46,151 bases of DNA from DATADF01 sp046263155 (GCA_046263155.1 JBHELF010000134.1:1-46151); one strand, 5' to 3'. Positions 23,411 through 32,911 are shown, counted from the first letter of the stretch. Numbers and translations are program-made. Notes: generated by a model not told the origin, from the sequence alone.

Positions 23411-24919
23411 ATGACCTCCGTAAGTCAGATACACGAAATCGACGCGCTCTCCGCGGCAGCGCGCGATCTCTTTATTGAGGTGCGCGGCCCGCGGGAGACC
23501 CAGGTGCGCGGCTTAACGCGCGATTCCACTGCAGTGAAGCCGGGGGACATGTATTTCTGCGTTCCGGGTGCGAAATCCGACGGGCACCAATTCGCCGGAG
23601 CGGCGATCGCGCGTGGAGCCGTGGCGCTTTGTGTTCAAAGAGGGCTGGACCTCGACCCCGCCGTAACCCAGGTCGTTGTGTCGGACGTCCGCCGGTCCAT
23701 GGGTCGAATAGGAGCTCGGTTCTGGGGCGAGCCCGCGAGCCGAATGTTGATGCTGGGGATCACCGGCACCAACGGCAAGACGACGACGACCTATCTCCTG
23801 AACTCCATACTGGAGGCCGCGGGGCGCACGACGGGTTTGATCGGGACCGTCGAGACCCGCATCGCCGGACGCGAATTGGCGGGCGTCCGCACTACTCCCG
23901 ATGCACTGGATCTCCAGAAGTTATTGGCCGAGATGTCGTCCTCAGGTGTAGACGCCGTGACCATGGAGGTGACTTCGCACGGCCTCGTGCTCAATCGGGT
24001 CGAGGGTCTTCACTTTGCCGTCGCCGCGTTCACCAATCTCTCGCAGGACCACCTCGATTTTCATGCGGGCATGGAGGATTATTTCGCCGCGAAGCGATCT
24101 CTTTTCACGCCCTCATTCGCGGCACGCGGTGCCGTCAACGGCGACGATCCTTACGGAAGAATCCTGTTGCGTGAGGCGGACATTCCCTGTGTCGCTTTTG
24201 GAACCGGAGACGATGCTGCCGTACGCGCCGAGGACGTAACGAGCGACAGTCGCGGCAGCGAGTTCCTCATCTCCCACCCGACCGGCGAAATCAAGATCAA
24301 GACCCCCCTGATAGGAGTTTTCAACGTCTCGAATTGTCTCGCCGCTGCTGCTACCGCGCTTCAGGCGGGAGTGGAAGCCGGGCCGATCGAGGCGGGCATA
24401 GCCGCCCTGAAGGCGGTTCCCGGCCGGTTCGAACCCGTGGACGCCGGTCAGCCCTTCGCGGTCGTCGTCGACTATGCACATACGCCCGATTCCTTAGACA
24501 ACGTCTTGCGAGCGGCCCGACGATTCGTGGCACCCCGAGGGGGCCGCGTCCTGTGCACGTTCGGCTGCGGGGGCGACCGCGACCGGGCGAAGAGACCGCT
24601 CATGGGTGCCGTGGCCGGGCGTCTGGCGGATTTCGTAGTAGTGACCTCCGACAACCCTCGCAGTGAAGACCCTCAATCAATCGTGGACGCGATCGTCGAG
24701 GGAGTCATCGCGGAGGTTCCCGAGGGACCTGCCGACATCGAGGTGGATCGGCGGGCCGCGATAGGGCGCGTCCTCTCGGAGGCTCGCCCCCATGACATCG
24801 TCGTGCTCGCGGGAAAGGGTCACGAGACCGGGCAGGAGTTCGCCGACTACACCATTCCGTTCGACGACCGCCTCGTGGCCGCCGAGGAACTTGCGGCCCT
24901 CGGCTGGGGAAAAGCATGA
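23411..24919 (+). CDS. murE: UDP-MurNAc-tripeptide synthetase MurE (mDAP-adding)
   Basis: 502 aa. N-terminal uridine-binding domain (RGLTRDSTAVKPGDMYFCVPG), ATP-binding motif TGTNGKTTTTYLL with K123, and the C-terminal ligase domain. DNPR at 414-417 is the motif that selects meso-diaminopimelate, so the wall should be mDAP type. It adds the third residue of the stem peptide. TAGCAT (23398-23403) lies 7 nt before the ATG and no Shine-Dalgarno is seen, suggesting an extra leaderless start after ftsI. It overlaps mraY directly by 4 nt; the murF gene usually found between them is missing. Confidence 0.96.
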   Translation: MTSVSQIHEIDALSAAARDLFIEVRGPRETQVRGLTRDSTAVKPGDMYFCVPGAKSDGHQFAGAAIARGAVALCVQRGLDLDPAVTQVVVSDVRRSMGRIGARFWGEPASRMLMLGITGTNGKTTTTYLLNSILEAAGRTTGLIGTVETRIAGRELAGVRTTPDALDLQKLLAEMSSSGVDAVTMEVTSHGLVLNRVEGLHFAVAAFTNLSQDHLDFHAGMEDYFAAKRSLFTPSFAARGAVNGDDPYGRILLREADIPCVAFGTGDDAAVRAEDVTSDSRGSEFLISHPTGEIKIKTPLIGVFNVSNCLAAAATALQAGVEAGPIEAGIAALKAVPGRFEPVDAGQPFAVVVDYAHTPDSLDNVLRAARRFVAPRGGRVLCTFGCGGDRDRAKRPLMGAVAGRLADFVVVTSDNPRSEDPQSIVDAIVEGVIAEVPEGPADIEVDRRAAIGRVLSEARPHDIVVLAGKGHETGQEFADYTIPFDDRLVAAEELAALGWGKA

Positions 24920-25959
24920 CGAACATCATGGTCGCCGGCTTCGTGGGTCTGGTCGTCGCGCTGCTGGGGACTCCGCTGGCGATTCGAAGCTTCCGCAGGC
25001 GAGGTTGGGGACAACTGATACGCGAGGAAGGACCGCGCGCTCACTTCGAGAAGCGGGGCACGCCCACGATGGGCGGCCTGATCATCCTCGCCGGCGCGGT
25101 TGCCGGCTACGTCTTCGGACATGTCGGGCGCGCGGGACTGGCGCCGTTCCGAGACAGCGGCTTGCTGGCACTGGGAGCGATCGTCGCGTGCGGCTGCTTG
25201 GGATTTCTCGACGACATCATCAAGATTCGCAAGTCCCGCTCGCTCGGCCTGCAGTCACGTACCAAGATCCTGGGTCAGGTTGTTATCGCCGCCGTGTTCG
25301 GCATCCTCGCCGTGAAGGTCGTCGGGGTGGGAACGGACCTTTCGTTCTTCAGATCGACCGCTCTCGACCTCGGTGTGTTGTTCTATCTCCTGGTCTTCCT
25401 CATGATCGCCGCGACGACGAACGGTGTGAACCTCACGGATGGCCTCGATGGACTCGCGGTCGGGTCGGCCGCGCAGGTGCTGGCCGCCTTTGCGGTGATC
25501 GGATTCTGGCAATTCCGGCATCCGATCTTTTACGACCTCAAAGCCACGGGGTCCGATCCGTTCGATGTGGCGATAGTTGCGGCGGCGCTCTTCGGTGCCT
25601 GCGCCGGCTTCCTGTGGTGGAACACCGCGCCGGCGAAGATCTTCATGGGGGACACCGGCTCTCTGATGTTGGGCGGCGCGATGGCGGTGTTTGCGATCCT
25701 GCTCAACACACAACTTCTTCTCGTCATCCTCGGCGGGCTCTACGTTGTCGAGACTCTCTCGGTCATCGCGCAAGTCGCGATTTTCAAGAGGAGGGGCCAC
25801 CGGATTTTCCTGATGGCCCCCATTCATCACCACTTCGAGCTCGCCGGGTGGCCTGAGTTCACGGTGATCGTGCGTTTCTGGGTGCTATCCGGGCTCTCCG
25901 TCGCGTTCGGGATCGGCCTGTTCTATGCGGACTGGTTCTCCAAGGGCGGCACTCTGTGA
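24916..25959 (+). CDS. mraY: Phospho-MurNAc-pentapeptide translocase MraY
   Basis: 347 aa, polytopic (about ten helices). FEKRGTPTMGGLIIL, FLDDIIKIRKSRSLGL with the Asp pair, NLTDGLDGLAVG, MGDTGSLMLGGAM and the MAPIHHHFELAGWPE loop are the conserved MraY motifs, all on the cytosolic face. It transfers phospho-MurNAc-pentapeptide to undecaprenyl phosphate, making lipid I. Its ATG overlaps the murE stop by 4 nt, and murD overlaps its end by 4 nt (GTGA). Confidence 0.97.
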   Translation: MTNIMVAGFVGLVVALLGTPLAIRSFRRRGWGQLIREEGPRAHFEKRGTPTMGGLIILAGAVAGYVFGHVGRAGLAPFRDSGLLALGAIVACGCLGFLDDIIKIRKSRSLGLQSRTKILGQVVIAAVFGILAVKVVGVGTDLSFFRSTALDLGVLFYLLVFLMIAATTNGVNLTDGLDGLAVGSAAQVLAAFAVIGFWQFRHPIFYDLKATGSDPFDVAIVAAALFGACAGFLWWNTAPAKIFMGDTGSLMLGGAMAVFAILLNTQLLLVILGGLYVVETLSVIAQVAIFKRRGHRIFLMAPIHHHFELAGWPEFTVIVRFWVLSGLSVAFGIGLFYADWFSKGGTL

Positions 25960-27320
25960 GCGACTTCACAGGAAAGAGAGTTTTGGTCGTGGGGCTGGGC
26001 TCCAGTGGGTTGGCCGCGGCGAAAGCCCTTCTCGATATCGAGGCGAAGGTGCGGGTAACGGACTCTGTCGACGATTCCGTGCGGCGAGAGCGAGCGGAGA
26101 GTTTGCGGCGCCTGGGGGCGGAGGTCGAGATCGGCGGGCACGATCTCGAAGCCCCCCATGCCGATCTGGCGATCCTCAGCCCGGGGGTGCCGCTGCACGC
26201 ACCGGTGGTCAAAGCCGTGCAGTCGGCCGGTATCGAGCTGATCGGGGAGTTGGAGCTGGCCTGGCGATTGACTCACGCTGAGGTTCTGGCCGTCACGGGG
26301 ACAAACGGCAAGACAACGACGACCAGCTTGTTGACCGACATGCTGCACGAAGGCGGAGTCGGGGCCATCGCGGCCGGCAATATCGGACTGCCGGCTGTAG
26401 AGGCGGCCGTCGCAGCTCCCTCCGACGCGGTCCTCGTGCTGGAGGTTTCGAGCTTCCAGCTCGCAACCATCCAACGTTTCAAACCCCGTCTGGCCGTGCT
26501 GCTTAACGTTGCGGAGGATCACATCGATTGGCACGAATCCGTCGCCGCGTACGGCGCCGCCAAGGAGCGCCTGGTTGAGAACCAGGAGGAAGGCGACATC
26601 TTCGTTTTCAACCTGGAGGATCGCTTCGCCGCGGAGCTCGCGGGCAAGGCTCGCAGCCTGGCGGTCCCGTTCTCGGCACGGAAGGCTCCCGCCAACGGCA
26701 TCGGCTTATCGGGAGACGACGTCATCTGGCGCGGCCGGCGGCTATTCGGCGTCGGCGAAATCTCCCTGCCGGGGACGGCGGGCCTCGAGAACACATTGGC
26801 CGCGGCGGCCGCCGCTCTCGAATACGGCATAGAGCCATTCGCCGTCGGCCAGGCGACTAAGAATTTCCGGCCCTTGCCACATCGCCTCGACACCATCGCC
26901 GAATTCGCCGGGGTCCTCTACATCGACGACTCCAAAGCGACTAACCCTCACGCCGTGCTGGGGGCCGTGTCGGGATTGCAGGATGTCGTGCTCATCGCCG
27001 GAGGCCGAGCGAAGGGGATGGACCTGTCGGTTCTGGCGGAGACGGTTCCTCCGGTACGCGCCGTCGTCGCGCTCGGCGAATCGAAGGACGCCATCGCTGA
27101 GGTTTTCGAGCCATTGGTGCCGGTCGAGCTGAGTTCCACGATGGACGACGCGGTGCGACGCGCGCACCGGCTCGCGGTTTCCGGAGGATCCGTCCTCTTA
27201 TCACCTGGATGTGCGAGCCTGGACATGTACGAGAACTACGCCCGACGAGGCGAGGAGTTCGCGCGCGCCGTGAAGAGTCTCTTGGCTTCGATGCCCGAGC
27301 GGTCCGTGGGGGCCGAATGA
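25956..27320 (+). CDS. murD: UDP-MurNAc-L-alanine:D-glutamate ligase MurD
   Basis: 454 aa from GTG 25956. The N-terminal Rossmann-like domain begins GKRVLVVGLGSSGLAAAKALL. The ATP loop is TGTNGKTTTTSLLTD, followed by VLEVSSFQL and NVAEDHIDWHES. The C-terminal domain contains LPHRLDTIAEFAGVLYIDDSKATNPHA and LLSPGCASLDMYENYARRGEEF, both MurD signatures. It adds D-Glu to UDP-MurNAc-L-Ala. Coupled by 4-nt overlaps to mraY and ftsW. Confidence 0.96.
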   Translation: MSDFTGKRVLVVGLGSSGLAAAKALLDIEAKVRVTDSVDDSVRRERAESLRRLGAEVEIGGHDLEAPHADLAILSPGVPLHAPVVKAVQSAGIELIGELELAWRLTHAEVLAVTGTNGKTTTTSLLTDMLHEGGVGAIAAGNIGLPAVEAAVAAPSDAVLVLEVSSFQLATIQRFKPRLAVLLNVAEDHIDWHESVAAYGAAKERLVENQEEGDIFVFNLEDRFAAELAGKARSLAVPFSARKAPANGIGLSGDDVIWRGRRLFGVGEISLPGTAGLENTLAAAAAALEYGIEPFAVGQATKNFRPLPHRLDTIAEFAGVLYIDDSKATNPHAVLGAVSGLQDVVLIAGGRAKGMDLSVLAETVPPVRAVVALGESKDAIAEVFEPLVPVELSSTMDDAVRRAHRLAVSGGSVLLSPGCASLDMYENYARRGEEFARAVKSLLASMPERSVGAE

Positions 27321-28501
27321 CGACGCGCGCCGCAAGTCTCGCGTCGACCTCACGGGCGAGGGCCGCAGCAGCGGCACGCAACAGCCCGGTCTTCCTGTTG
27401 ACGCTCTGCACCAGCGCCTTGTTGCTGCTGGGCCTGATCATGATCCTCTCGGCGAGCAGTGTCTCTTCCTTCGCTACCTATGGATCGTCCTTCCTCTTCT
27501 TCAACAAGCAGCTGGCCTGGGCCGCTCTGGGGCTCATCGGATTCATCGGCTTCTCACGGTTGGACTACAGGCGGCTGCGGGGCTGGGGATACCCGGGCAT
27601 TCTCGTCGCCCTGGTGCTTTTGGTAGCCGTGCTGATCCCCGGACTCGGATTAATGGTGGGCGGTAGCTCACGCTGGATCAGGGTGGGGCCGATCTCGTTC
27701 CAGCCGTCCGAGTTTGCCAAGCTCGCATTGATCTTGTTCGCGGCAGAGGTTTTTGCCCGCAAGAGGGAGCGGGCTCTCAAGGCCCGTGCACACGCTTTTC
27801 TGCCTTTGGTACCCGTGCTCGCGACCTTCGCCTTGCTCGTGCTGTTGCAACCCGACCTGGGTACCACCATCCTTCTGGGGGCCATCGGGCTCGGGATGCT
27901 CTTCGTCGCCGGGGCGCCGTTACGTCACGTCGGCCTGATCGGTATCAGCGGAATCTTTCTCGCAGGCGCGGCGGCTCTGAGCGAGCCCTATCGGCGCGCT
28001 CGAATACTGGCGTTTCGTGATCCGTGGGCCGATCCGCTGAATACCGGGTACCAGACGATCCAATCGCTGATCGCTCTGGGGTCCGGGGGTTGGTGGGGGG
28101 TCGGTCTCGGCGCCAGCCGCCAGAAATGGCTCTACGTGCCGAACGCGCATACGGACTTCATCTTCGCAATCCTCGGCGAGGAGATGGGCCTCATGGGGAC
28201 GCTCGTCGTGCTTGGGCTTTTCGCCTTCATCACCTATCTCGGCATCGGGATCGCGCGCGATGCGCCGGACCGGTTCGGTCTTCTGGTAGCCGCCGGCATC
28301 ACGATCTGGCTCGCCTGTCAGGCGCTCGTCAACATCGGCGCGGTTACCGCCTCCCTGCCTATAACAGGCGTGCCGCTGCCGCTGGTCTCTTTCGGGGGAA
28401 CGTCTCTCGTCGTCACTCTGTGTGCGATTGGGATTCTCACGAGCATCGGCCGGGCCGGTCGCTCCGCTCGGTCTCCGGGACGCGATGCCGCCGCGAAATG
28501 A
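27317..28501 (+). CDS. ftsW: Septal peptidoglycan polymerase FtsW
   Basis: 394 aa from ATG 27317 (ATGA overlap with murD); an upstream in-frame start at 27209 lies inside murD. A SEDS-family protein with about ten helices. Conserved loops are FFNKQLAWAALGLIGF, GGSSRWIRVGPISFQPSEFAKLALI, LLQPDLGTTILL, SGGWWGVGLGASRQKWLYVPNAHTDFIFAILGEEMG and PITGVPLPLVSFGGTSL. It polymerises lipid II glycan strands at the septum with FtsI. The Ala/Arg-rich cytosolic N-terminus of about 25 residues is not conserved. Confidence 0.95.
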   Translation: MTTRAASLASTSRARAAAAARNSPVFLLTLCTSALLLLGLIMILSASSVSSFATYGSSFLFFNKQLAWAALGLIGFIGFSRLDYRRLRGWGYPGILVALVLLVAVLIPGLGLMVGGSSRWIRVGPISFQPSEFAKLALILFAAEVFARKRERALKARAHAFLPLVPVLATFALLVLLQPDLGTTILLGAIGLGMLFVAGAPLRHVGLIGISGIFLAGAAALSEPYRRARILAFRDPWADPLNTGYQTIQSLIALGSGGWWGVGLGASRQKWLYVPNAHTDFIFAILGEEMGLMGTLVVLGLFAFITYLGIGIARDAPDRFGLLVAAGITIWLACQALVNIGAVTASLPITGVPLPLVSFGGTSLVVTLCAIGILTSIGRAGRSARSPGRDAAAK

Positions 28502-29589
28502 GGGTGGTGATAGCTGCGGGCGGCACCGCCGGTCACGTAAACCCCGCGATCGCTCTGGCTCAGGAGCTTGATGACGTGGAAATCGTGTTCTTGGGAACGG
28601 CGGCCGGCCCGGAAAGGGACCTCACCTCGCGATGGGGCCTGCCCTTCGAGACGATCACGGTCCGAGGTTTCGATCGCGCCCGGCCGCTGAGCCTCTTCCC
28701 CACAGCTCTCGTCGCCTTACGCGCCTTCGTCGAGGCCCGGCGTGTCCTGCGGAGGCTGCGTCCCACGGTCGTGGTTGGAATGGGCGGTTACGTGAGTTTG
28801 CCTGTTTGTTTCGCGGCTCGTGCCCTTCGCATTCCGGTTGTCCTTCACGAGCAAAACATTGTCCTCGGTCTCGCCCACAAGGTGTGTCGCTCGTTTGCCA
28901 GACATATCGCGGTCAGCTTCGAAGAAACGCTGGAGCAAACGGACGGTAGGGGAGTCTTGGTGGGAAATCCCGTCCTCCCGAGACTCGTCGAAAGCGATCC
29001 AGAAACCGCCCGTCGCTCCGGTAGAGAGCGTTGGAATCTGGCAGAGTCGCGGCGGACGGTTTTGGTGTTCGGGGGGTCTCAGGGAGCGCGCGGGATCAAT
29101 CAAGGGGCCGTTGAGCTGGGCGGGCTCTGGTCGGAACGCGAGGACGTGCAAGTGCTGCATATCTGCGGAGTACGCGATCTGGCCGAATACGAGCGTCGCG
29201 TCCCGCCGACGCCCTCTCGGCTCATCTACAGGTTGGTGGGTTTTGTAGACGACATGGCTGAGGCATATGGCGTCGCGGATATAGCGGTATGTCGTGGAGG
29301 TGCGACGACGGTCGCGGAGCTCACGGTGGCGCGCCTTCCCTCGGTCATCGTCCCCTATCCCCATCACCGGGACCGTCAGCAGGAGCGCCACGGTCGAGTG
29401 CTGGAGAGAGCGGGGGCCGCGCGCGTCGTGAGCGACGATGAGGCTACCGGCGCGCGCCTGGCGCGCGAGATCGATGACGTCCTGGCAAGTCCGCAGCTGC
29501 TGCAGGAGATGGCCGACGCCGCCGCCGGTCTCGGCCGCCCCGACGCCGCCCGACGTCTGGCCGATTTGGTACTCGAGGCCGCGGCATGA
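28498..29589 (+). CDS. murG: Lipid II-forming GlcNAc transferase MurG
   Basis: 363 aa from ATG 28498 (ATGA overlap with ftsW). GT-B fold with N-terminal AAGGTAGHVNPAIALAQEL, VVGMGGYVSLPVCFAA, HEQNIVLGLAHK, and the C-terminal donor domain FGGSQGARGIN, GFVDDMAEAYGVADIAVCRGGATTVAEL and PYPHHRDRQQERHGRVLE. It transfers GlcNAc from UDP-GlcNAc to lipid I on the inner membrane face. Overlaps murC by 4 nt. Confidence 0.96.
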   Translation: MRVVIAAGGTAGHVNPAIALAQELDDVEIVFLGTAAGPERDLTSRWGLPFETITVRGFDRARPLSLFPTALVALRAFVEARRVLRRLRPTVVVGMGGYVSLPVCFAARALRIPVVLHEQNIVLGLAHKVCRSFARHIAVSFEETLEQTDGRGVLVGNPVLPRLVESDPETARRSGRERWNLAESRRTVLVFGGSQGARGINQGAVELGGLWSEREDVQVLHICGVRDLAEYERRVPPTPSRLIYRLVGFVDDMAEAYGVADIAVCRGGATTVAELTVARLPSVIVPYPHHRDRQQERHGRVLERAGAARVVSDDEATGARLAREIDDVLASPQLLQEMADAAAGLGRPDAARRLADLVLEAAA

Positions 29590-30965
29590 ATGTGGGCGAC
29601 GCTCGACGCATTCACTTCATAGGCATAGGCGGCGCGGGGATGTCGGCGTTGGCGCGCGTCCTCCTCGAGCGCGGTCAGGAGGTTTCGGGATCTGACCTGC
29701 AGGCAAACGAGGTCACCGGCTCGCTCGAGTCGAAGGGAGCGGTCGTGTCGCGCGGCCATGCTGCCGCTCACGTGGAAGGGGCCGACCTCGTCGTGGTGTC
29801 CAACGCGATAGCCGCGGACAACTCGGAAGTTCAAGCGGCGCGAGCGCTCGGACTGCCCGTCGTTTCCCGAGGCGAGGCGTTGGCCCATATGCTGTCGGGC
29901 ACGCGGTCGGTCGTCGTCGCCGGGACCCACGGCAAGACAACCACGACGTCCATGATCGTGACCATCATGAGGAAAGCGGGTGGGGATCCGACCTATCTCG
30001 TGGGCGCCGAGTTGTTGGGCGATGCGGGCAACGCGCATGCGGGGACGGACGCTCTCGCGATCGCCGAGTCCGACGAGAGCGACGGATCCTTCCTTCTGCT
30101 GTCGCCGGCGGTTGGGGTGATCACGAACGTTGACGCGGATCACCTAGATCATTGGGGCTCACAGGAGCTCTATCGAGCGGGGTTTCGGGATTTCGTCGGG
30201 CGCATCCAATCCGGCGGGACGCTCGTCGTTCCCGGCGCAGATGTGGATCTTCGCAACGAGGCCATCGAAGCAGGACTCGCAACGATCACGTTCGGTCCCG
30301 AGGGCGACGTCTCGGCGCTGGATATCGATGATGGTCGCCCCGGAGAGACGGCAATGACGCTGGTCCTGCCGAGGGACAGATTCCCGCTGAGACTGCCGGT
30401 GCCCGGCCCCCACAACGTCGAGAACGCGCTCGCCGCGGCGGCCGCGGCGTTGGCTGTCGATGTCCCGCCCGCCGACATCGCCCGTGGCCTAGAGGCGTAT
30501 CGCGGCGTTGAGCGGAGATTCCAAATGCGCGCCACTCTCGCGGGCCGCGTCGTGGTCGACGATTACGCGCATCATCCCGTCGAGGTTCGGGCTGCGCTGG
30601 CCACTGCACAAGCCGGGAACGGGGAGTGGGATCGCGTGGTCGCGGTCTTCCAGCCGCATCGATACTCGCGCACTGCCGTGTTTGCGTCGGATTTTGGGAG
30701 CGCCTTCGCCGCCGCGGATCGAGTGGTCATCACAGATGTCTACGGGGCCGGCGAGCATCCGATGGCAGGCATCAGTGGAAAAGTCATCGCGGATGCCGTA
30801 TGCGAGCAGCTCCCGGGCCGCCCGGTTGCGTACATTCCCGAGCGGACGCAGTTGCTGGACTATCTCGCCATCACGACTCGACCGGGCGATCTCGTGCTCA
30901 CGCTGGGCGCCGGCGACGTGACACTGCTGGCGGATGAGCTCCGAGACGTTTTGGAGTCCCGATGA
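29586..30965 (+). CDS. murC: UDP-MurNAc:L-alanine ligase MurC
   Basis: 459 aa. Begins with IHFIGIGGAGMSALARVLLERG, then the ATP loop AGTHGKTTTTSMIV, ESDESDGSFLLLSP and NVDADHLDHWGS. The C-terminal domain has GVERRFQMRATLAGRVVVDDYAHHPVEVRAAL and FQPHRYSRTAVF, typical of MurC. It catalyses the first amino-acid addition to UDP-MurNAc. Both neighbours overlap by 4 nt. Confidence 0.97.
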   Translation: MNVGDARRIHFIGIGGAGMSALARVLLERGQEVSGSDLQANEVTGSLESKGAVVSRGHAAAHVEGADLVVVSNAIAADNSEVQAARALGLPVVSRGEALAHMLSGTRSVVVAGTHGKTTTTSMIVTIMRKAGGDPTYLVGAELLGDAGNAHAGTDALAIAESDESDGSFLLLSPAVGVITNVDADHLDHWGSQELYRAGFRDFVGRIQSGGTLVVPGADVDLRNEAIEAGLATITFGPEGDVSALDIDDGRPGETAMTLVLPRDRFPLRLPVPGPHNVENALAAAAAALAVDVPPADIARGLEAYRGVERRFQMRATLAGRVVVDDYAHHPVEVRAALATAQAGNGEWDRVVAVFQPHRYSRTAVFASDFGSAFAAADRVVITDVYGAGEHPMAGISGKVIADAVCEQLPGRPVAYIPERTQLLDYLAITTRPGDLVLTLGAGDVTLLADELRDVLESR

Positions 30966-31897
30966 ACTTCGACGCGATGACGACGATGCTCCAAAGATCT
31001 CTCAGAGGAAGAGTGGAGCCCAACTTCGAATTGGGCCCTCTCACCACGTACAGGCTCGGAGGACCGACCGCGGTTTATGCCGAGCCGGAGGACGAGAAGG
31101 ATCTCGATCGCCTAATCGAGATCGTTCGCGCAGAGGGCGACGTTTCGATCCTGCCCTTTGGAAGGGGATCGAACCTCGTGGTGTCCGACGAGGGCTGGCC
31201 GGGAGTTGCGATTCGGGTGGGACGCGACTTCGGCCACATCCACGCGGGAGAGGGAGAGAACCTCGTTTTCGCCGGCGCGGGCGTTTCGCTCCCGCAACTC
31301 GCCAACTGGTGTGGCCGCCGCGCGCTGACGGGGACGGAGTTTGGAGTGGGCATCCCGGGCTCGGTCGGCGGAGCGGTGCGAATGAACGCGGGAGCTCATA
31401 AGCAAGACGTCGCGGCCGTGCTGGACTCGGCCGTGGTGGTCGACGCCGGCAGTGGTCTGGTGGAGGAGATCCCCGCGGCGGATCTCGGGTTCTCCTACAG
31501 GCATTCGGCCCTGGACGACAGGCGAATAGTGGCCGGTGCGACCTTCCGCCTCAGGCCGGATGAGACACCCGCGATCCGCGCCCGCATGGAGCATTTCCGG
31601 CGTCACCGTGCCGAGACCCAGCCCGGGGCTCTGGCTAATGCCGGAAGCGTTTTCAAGAACCCGCCGGGCGACTTCGCGGGCCGGTTGGTCGAGGCCGCGG
31701 GCCTCAAATCCTTTCGAGTGGGAGGCGCCTCAGTCTCCGATGTGCACGCCAACTTCTTCATCGCCGGACCGGGAGCCACCTCTCAAGACGTGCACGACCT
31801 GGTCCAGGAGGTCGCACGGAGAGTCGAGGACTCGTTCGGAGTACGCCTCGAGCCCGAGATTCGATTTGTCGGTCGCTTCTCCACGGAGACACCGTGA
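30962..31897 (+). CDS. murB: UDP-N-acetylenolpyruvoylglucosamine reductase MurB
   Basis: 311 aa. FAD-binding segment LTTYRLGGPTAVYAEP and PFGRGSNLVVSDEGW, then FGVGIPGSVGGAVRMNAGAH and FSYRHSAL, with the active-site Ser in AGSVFKNPPGDFAGRLVEAAGLKSFRVGGASVSDVHANF. The lack of the type I extension makes it a type II MurB. It reduces enolpyruvyl-UDP-GlcNAc to UDP-MurNAc using NADPH. Order murC-murB-ftsQ is usual in Gram-positives. Confidence 0.96.
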   Translation: MNFDAMTTMLQRSLRGRVEPNFELGPLTTYRLGGPTAVYAEPEDEKDLDRLIEIVRAEGDVSILPFGRGSNLVVSDEGWPGVAIRVGRDFGHIHAGEGENLVFAGAGVSLPQLANWCGRRALTGTEFGVGIPGSVGGAVRMNAGAHKQDVAAVLDSAVVVDAGSGLVEEIPAADLGFSYRHSALDDRRIVAGATFRLRPDETPAIRARMEHFRRHRAETQPGALANAGSVFKNPPGDFAGRLVEAAGLKSFRVGGASVSDVHANFFIAGPGATSQDVHDLVQEVARRVEDSFGVRLEPEIRFVGRFSTETP

Positions 31898-32724
31898 GCC
31901 GCCCCCGGCGCGAGCCAAAGCGGGTCCGCACCGACCCTCGGATAAGCCGACGCAGGCGCGCCATCGCCCGCGCCCGGGCCCGTCGCTGGTTGGTGGTCGG
32001 CTCTCTTCTCCTGGCGGCGGGCACAGGTGCGTGGGCAACCCTGTGGTCACCCCTACTAAGAGTGCGCGCCGTCGTGGTGGTCGGCGGCGATCACACGTCG
32101 TCCGCCGAAGTCGCCCGCGCTGCGGAGTTGGACGACGACGACAATCTTCTTTTCGTCTCCACGCGTGCGGTTGCGCGCGCGGCTCAGTCGTTGCCGTGGG
32201 TAGAGGACGCCGTCGTGCAACGTCGCCTCCCCTCCACGGTGCGTGTCGTCATATCCGAACGCGAACCGGCTTTGATTCTCTTGAGCTCCGGGAGCCGTTG
32301 GACGATCGACGGCGGCGGACGCGTCCTATCGGTGGGGGAGGCGGAGCCGGGATTGCCGGTGCTCGCGGGCGTGGACATCCCGAGGATCGAACCCGGACTG
32401 CGACTGAAAGAAGAGGCGGTGACGGACGCTCTTCTCGCCTGGCGGTCGCTCCCACGCAAGATCAAGAAGCAAGTCATCGGCGTCTTCGCGCCGACGATCG
32501 AGCGGATCTCCTTCTCCCTCGCCAGCGGCACCGTCATCCGTTACGGGTCCGCCGAGCAGGTGAGAGCAAAGAACGAGGTGGTCGCGGCGCTTATGAAGAG
32601 GCTCGGATGGGAGCGGCAGAGCGTTAGTTACGTCGATGTGCGCGTGCCCGCCACCCCCGCGATAGGTCCGCCCCTGCCCGCGCCAAGTCCTACGCCCACT
32701 CCACTGCCGCGTTCCGGCCGCTAA
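31894..32724 (+). CDS. ftsQ: Divisome protein FtsQ
   Basis: 276 aa from GTG 31894 (GTGA overlap with murB). Very basic cytosolic N-terminus (SRPRREPKRVRTDPRISRRR), one membrane helix (about residues 29-50), then the POTRA domain (LLRVRAVVVVGGDHTSSAEV, LPWVEDAVVQRRLPSTVRVVISEREPAL) and the FtsQ beta domain. A Pro-rich tail (PPLPAPSPTPTPLPRSGR) ends the protein. FtsQ links early and late divisome parts. Last gene before the ftsZ promoter region. Confidence 0.93.
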   Translation: MSRPRREPKRVRTDPRISRRRRAIARARARRWLVVGSLLLAAGTGAWATLWSPLLRVRAVVVVGGDHTSSAEVARAAELDDDDNLLFVSTRAVARAAQSLPWVEDAVVQRRLPSTVRVVISEREPALILLSSGSRWTIDGGGRVLSVGEAEPGLPVLAGVDIPRIEPGLRLKEEAVTDALLAWRSLPRKIKKQVIGVFAPTIERISFSLASGTVIRYGSAEQVRAKNEVVAALMKRLGWERQSVSYVDVRVPATPAIGPPLPAPSPTPTPLPRSGR

Positions 32725-32833
32725 ACCACCCAACACGTTTTTTGGATGGGCACGCGGCATGCCAAGCCGAGTCGCTGCCGTGAAAAACCCGCTCCGCCCG
32801 TGCTCAACCTGCGCGCGAATGCTTCCCCGCCGG

Positions 32834-32861
32834 TTGACGCGTTGAGGCCGGGTGATATATT
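32834..32861 (+). promoter_or_regulatory. ftsZ promoter P1
   Basis: TTGACG (32834-32839), 16-bp spacer, TATATT (32856-32861), in the 289-bp ftsQ-ftsZ gap. A leader of about 145 nt would result. Confidence 0.65.
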
Positions 32862-32880
32862 GCTCAACCGTTCGTAGAGG

Positions 32881-32911
32881 TTGACATAACATTAAGCCTC
32901 TAGCTTAGGGT
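32881..32911 (+). promoter_or_regulatory. ftsZ promoter P2 (candidate)
   Basis: A perfect -35 TTGACA (32881-32886) is followed by TAGGGT (32906-32911, 19-bp spacer); TAGCTT at 32901 is an alternative -10 but too close. Weaker than P1. The remaining gap (32725-32833, 32912-33013) holds an imperfect hairpin around CCACCCAA / TTGGATGG (32727-32750) and nothing else I can name. Confidence 0.45.
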
